Source: Pseudomonas sp. GM18
GTDB lineage: Bacteria; Pseudomonadota; Gammaproteobacteria; Pseudomonadales; Pseudomonadaceae
Reading direction: 5' to 3'
Length of the DNA: 57,951 nt
Assembly: GCF_000282195.1 (NCBI RefSeq)
Contig: NZ_AKJT01000045.1
Location: forward strand, 1-57,951
The notes below the pieces were generated by a model, which saw nothing but the letters and a program-made list of their open reading frames with translations, did not search any database and was not told where the DNA came from. Made by a program: the position numbers and the translations under genes. Positions 57,753 to 57,951 of this stretch are shown one piece after another. Within the stretch, counting starts at the first letter, position 1, and every line of letters starts with the position of its first letter.

Positions 57753-57951
57753 GGAGAACCTAGGGTCAGTGACTGATGAATTAAAGCGCGGGCGAAGCCC
57801 GGGCCAGGCCATGCGCAGTGCAAGCGATTGATTAATCTCAATACCGGCGCGCGGAAAAAGCCTGAGTCTAGGGGGCGTTCTCAATTAGTTTCCCCGCCGC
57901 GTTGTCGCCTTAAAGCGGGCCAGGCAAGGCGCTGGCCGCTGGGAATGGTTG

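Overview
The window is a stretch of Pseudomonas chromosome, most likely from the P. fluorescens group. Reasons: high GC; the order bamD, pilS/pilR, thiO, minor pilins, ispH, fkpB, lspA, ileS, ribF, murJ, rpsT and then proB, cgtA, rpmA, rplU, ispB is the pseudomonad core order; genus-restricted small families are present (DUF2790, DUF1780, DUF3094, DUF6482, PP0621); and REP palindromes built on cttcgcgggcaag / gctcctac sit between genes. There is no rRNA, CRISPR array, transposase or integrase.

Layout. 1-4.6 kb: an aromatic-acid (benzoate-type) uptake operon on the minus strand, MFS symporter - BenE - OprD-type porin, preceded by two direct repeats that match the XylS/BenR operator. 4.6-9.6 kb: an AI-2E-type membrane protein, a small K+ channel, DUF1780 and DUF3094 proteins, a 266-bp nested palindrome, NADH dehydrogenase II, and a small secreted EF-hand protein carrying an EGKCGEGKCG motif (HvfA-like). 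9.6-16.7 kb: a chemoreceptor, a four-gene tRNA cluster (Asn-Pro-Lys-Pro), clpB with a heat-shock-type promoter, pgeF and rluD. 16.7-20.4 kb: bamD, then an AT-richer S-type bacteriocin (HNH DNase) with its immunity gene. 20.4-31.2 kb: type IV pilus genes: pilS, pilR, thiO, a minor-pilin operon (fimU, pilV, pilW, pilX, pilY1, pilE) and a divergent fimT-like gene. 31.1-38.6 kb: ispH, fkpB, lspA, ileS, ribF, murJ on the minus strand. 39-44.5 kb: rpsT, creA, proB, cgtA, rpmA, rplU, ispB. 44.6-57.9 kb: small and partly uncharacterised genes (PhnA-like zinc ribbon, a Fur-box gene, fklB, DUF6482, YqhA, a 609-residue lipoprotein, a Lon-like protease, DUF3015, a DUF4105/Lnb-type protein with a barrel-like C terminus, a GreB-like factor) and ettA.

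How the parts work together: porin, BenE and BenK-type transporter form a complete outer-to-inner membrane route for an aromatic acid. PilS/PilR would control the major pilin while the minor pilins and PilY1 form the pilus tip and priming complex. BamD, LspA and MurJ serve envelope assembly. The bacteriocin pair is a self-contained competition module inserted in the core order.

The best candidates for something new are the orphan HvfA-like EF-hand protein, the nested cruciform at 7231-7496, the bacteriocin module, the non-canonical FimT and rearranged minor-pilin locus, the GreB-like factor with an altered tip, and the Lnb-domain/barrel protein. All functional statements come from reading the sequence and remembered family features; no database search was run.
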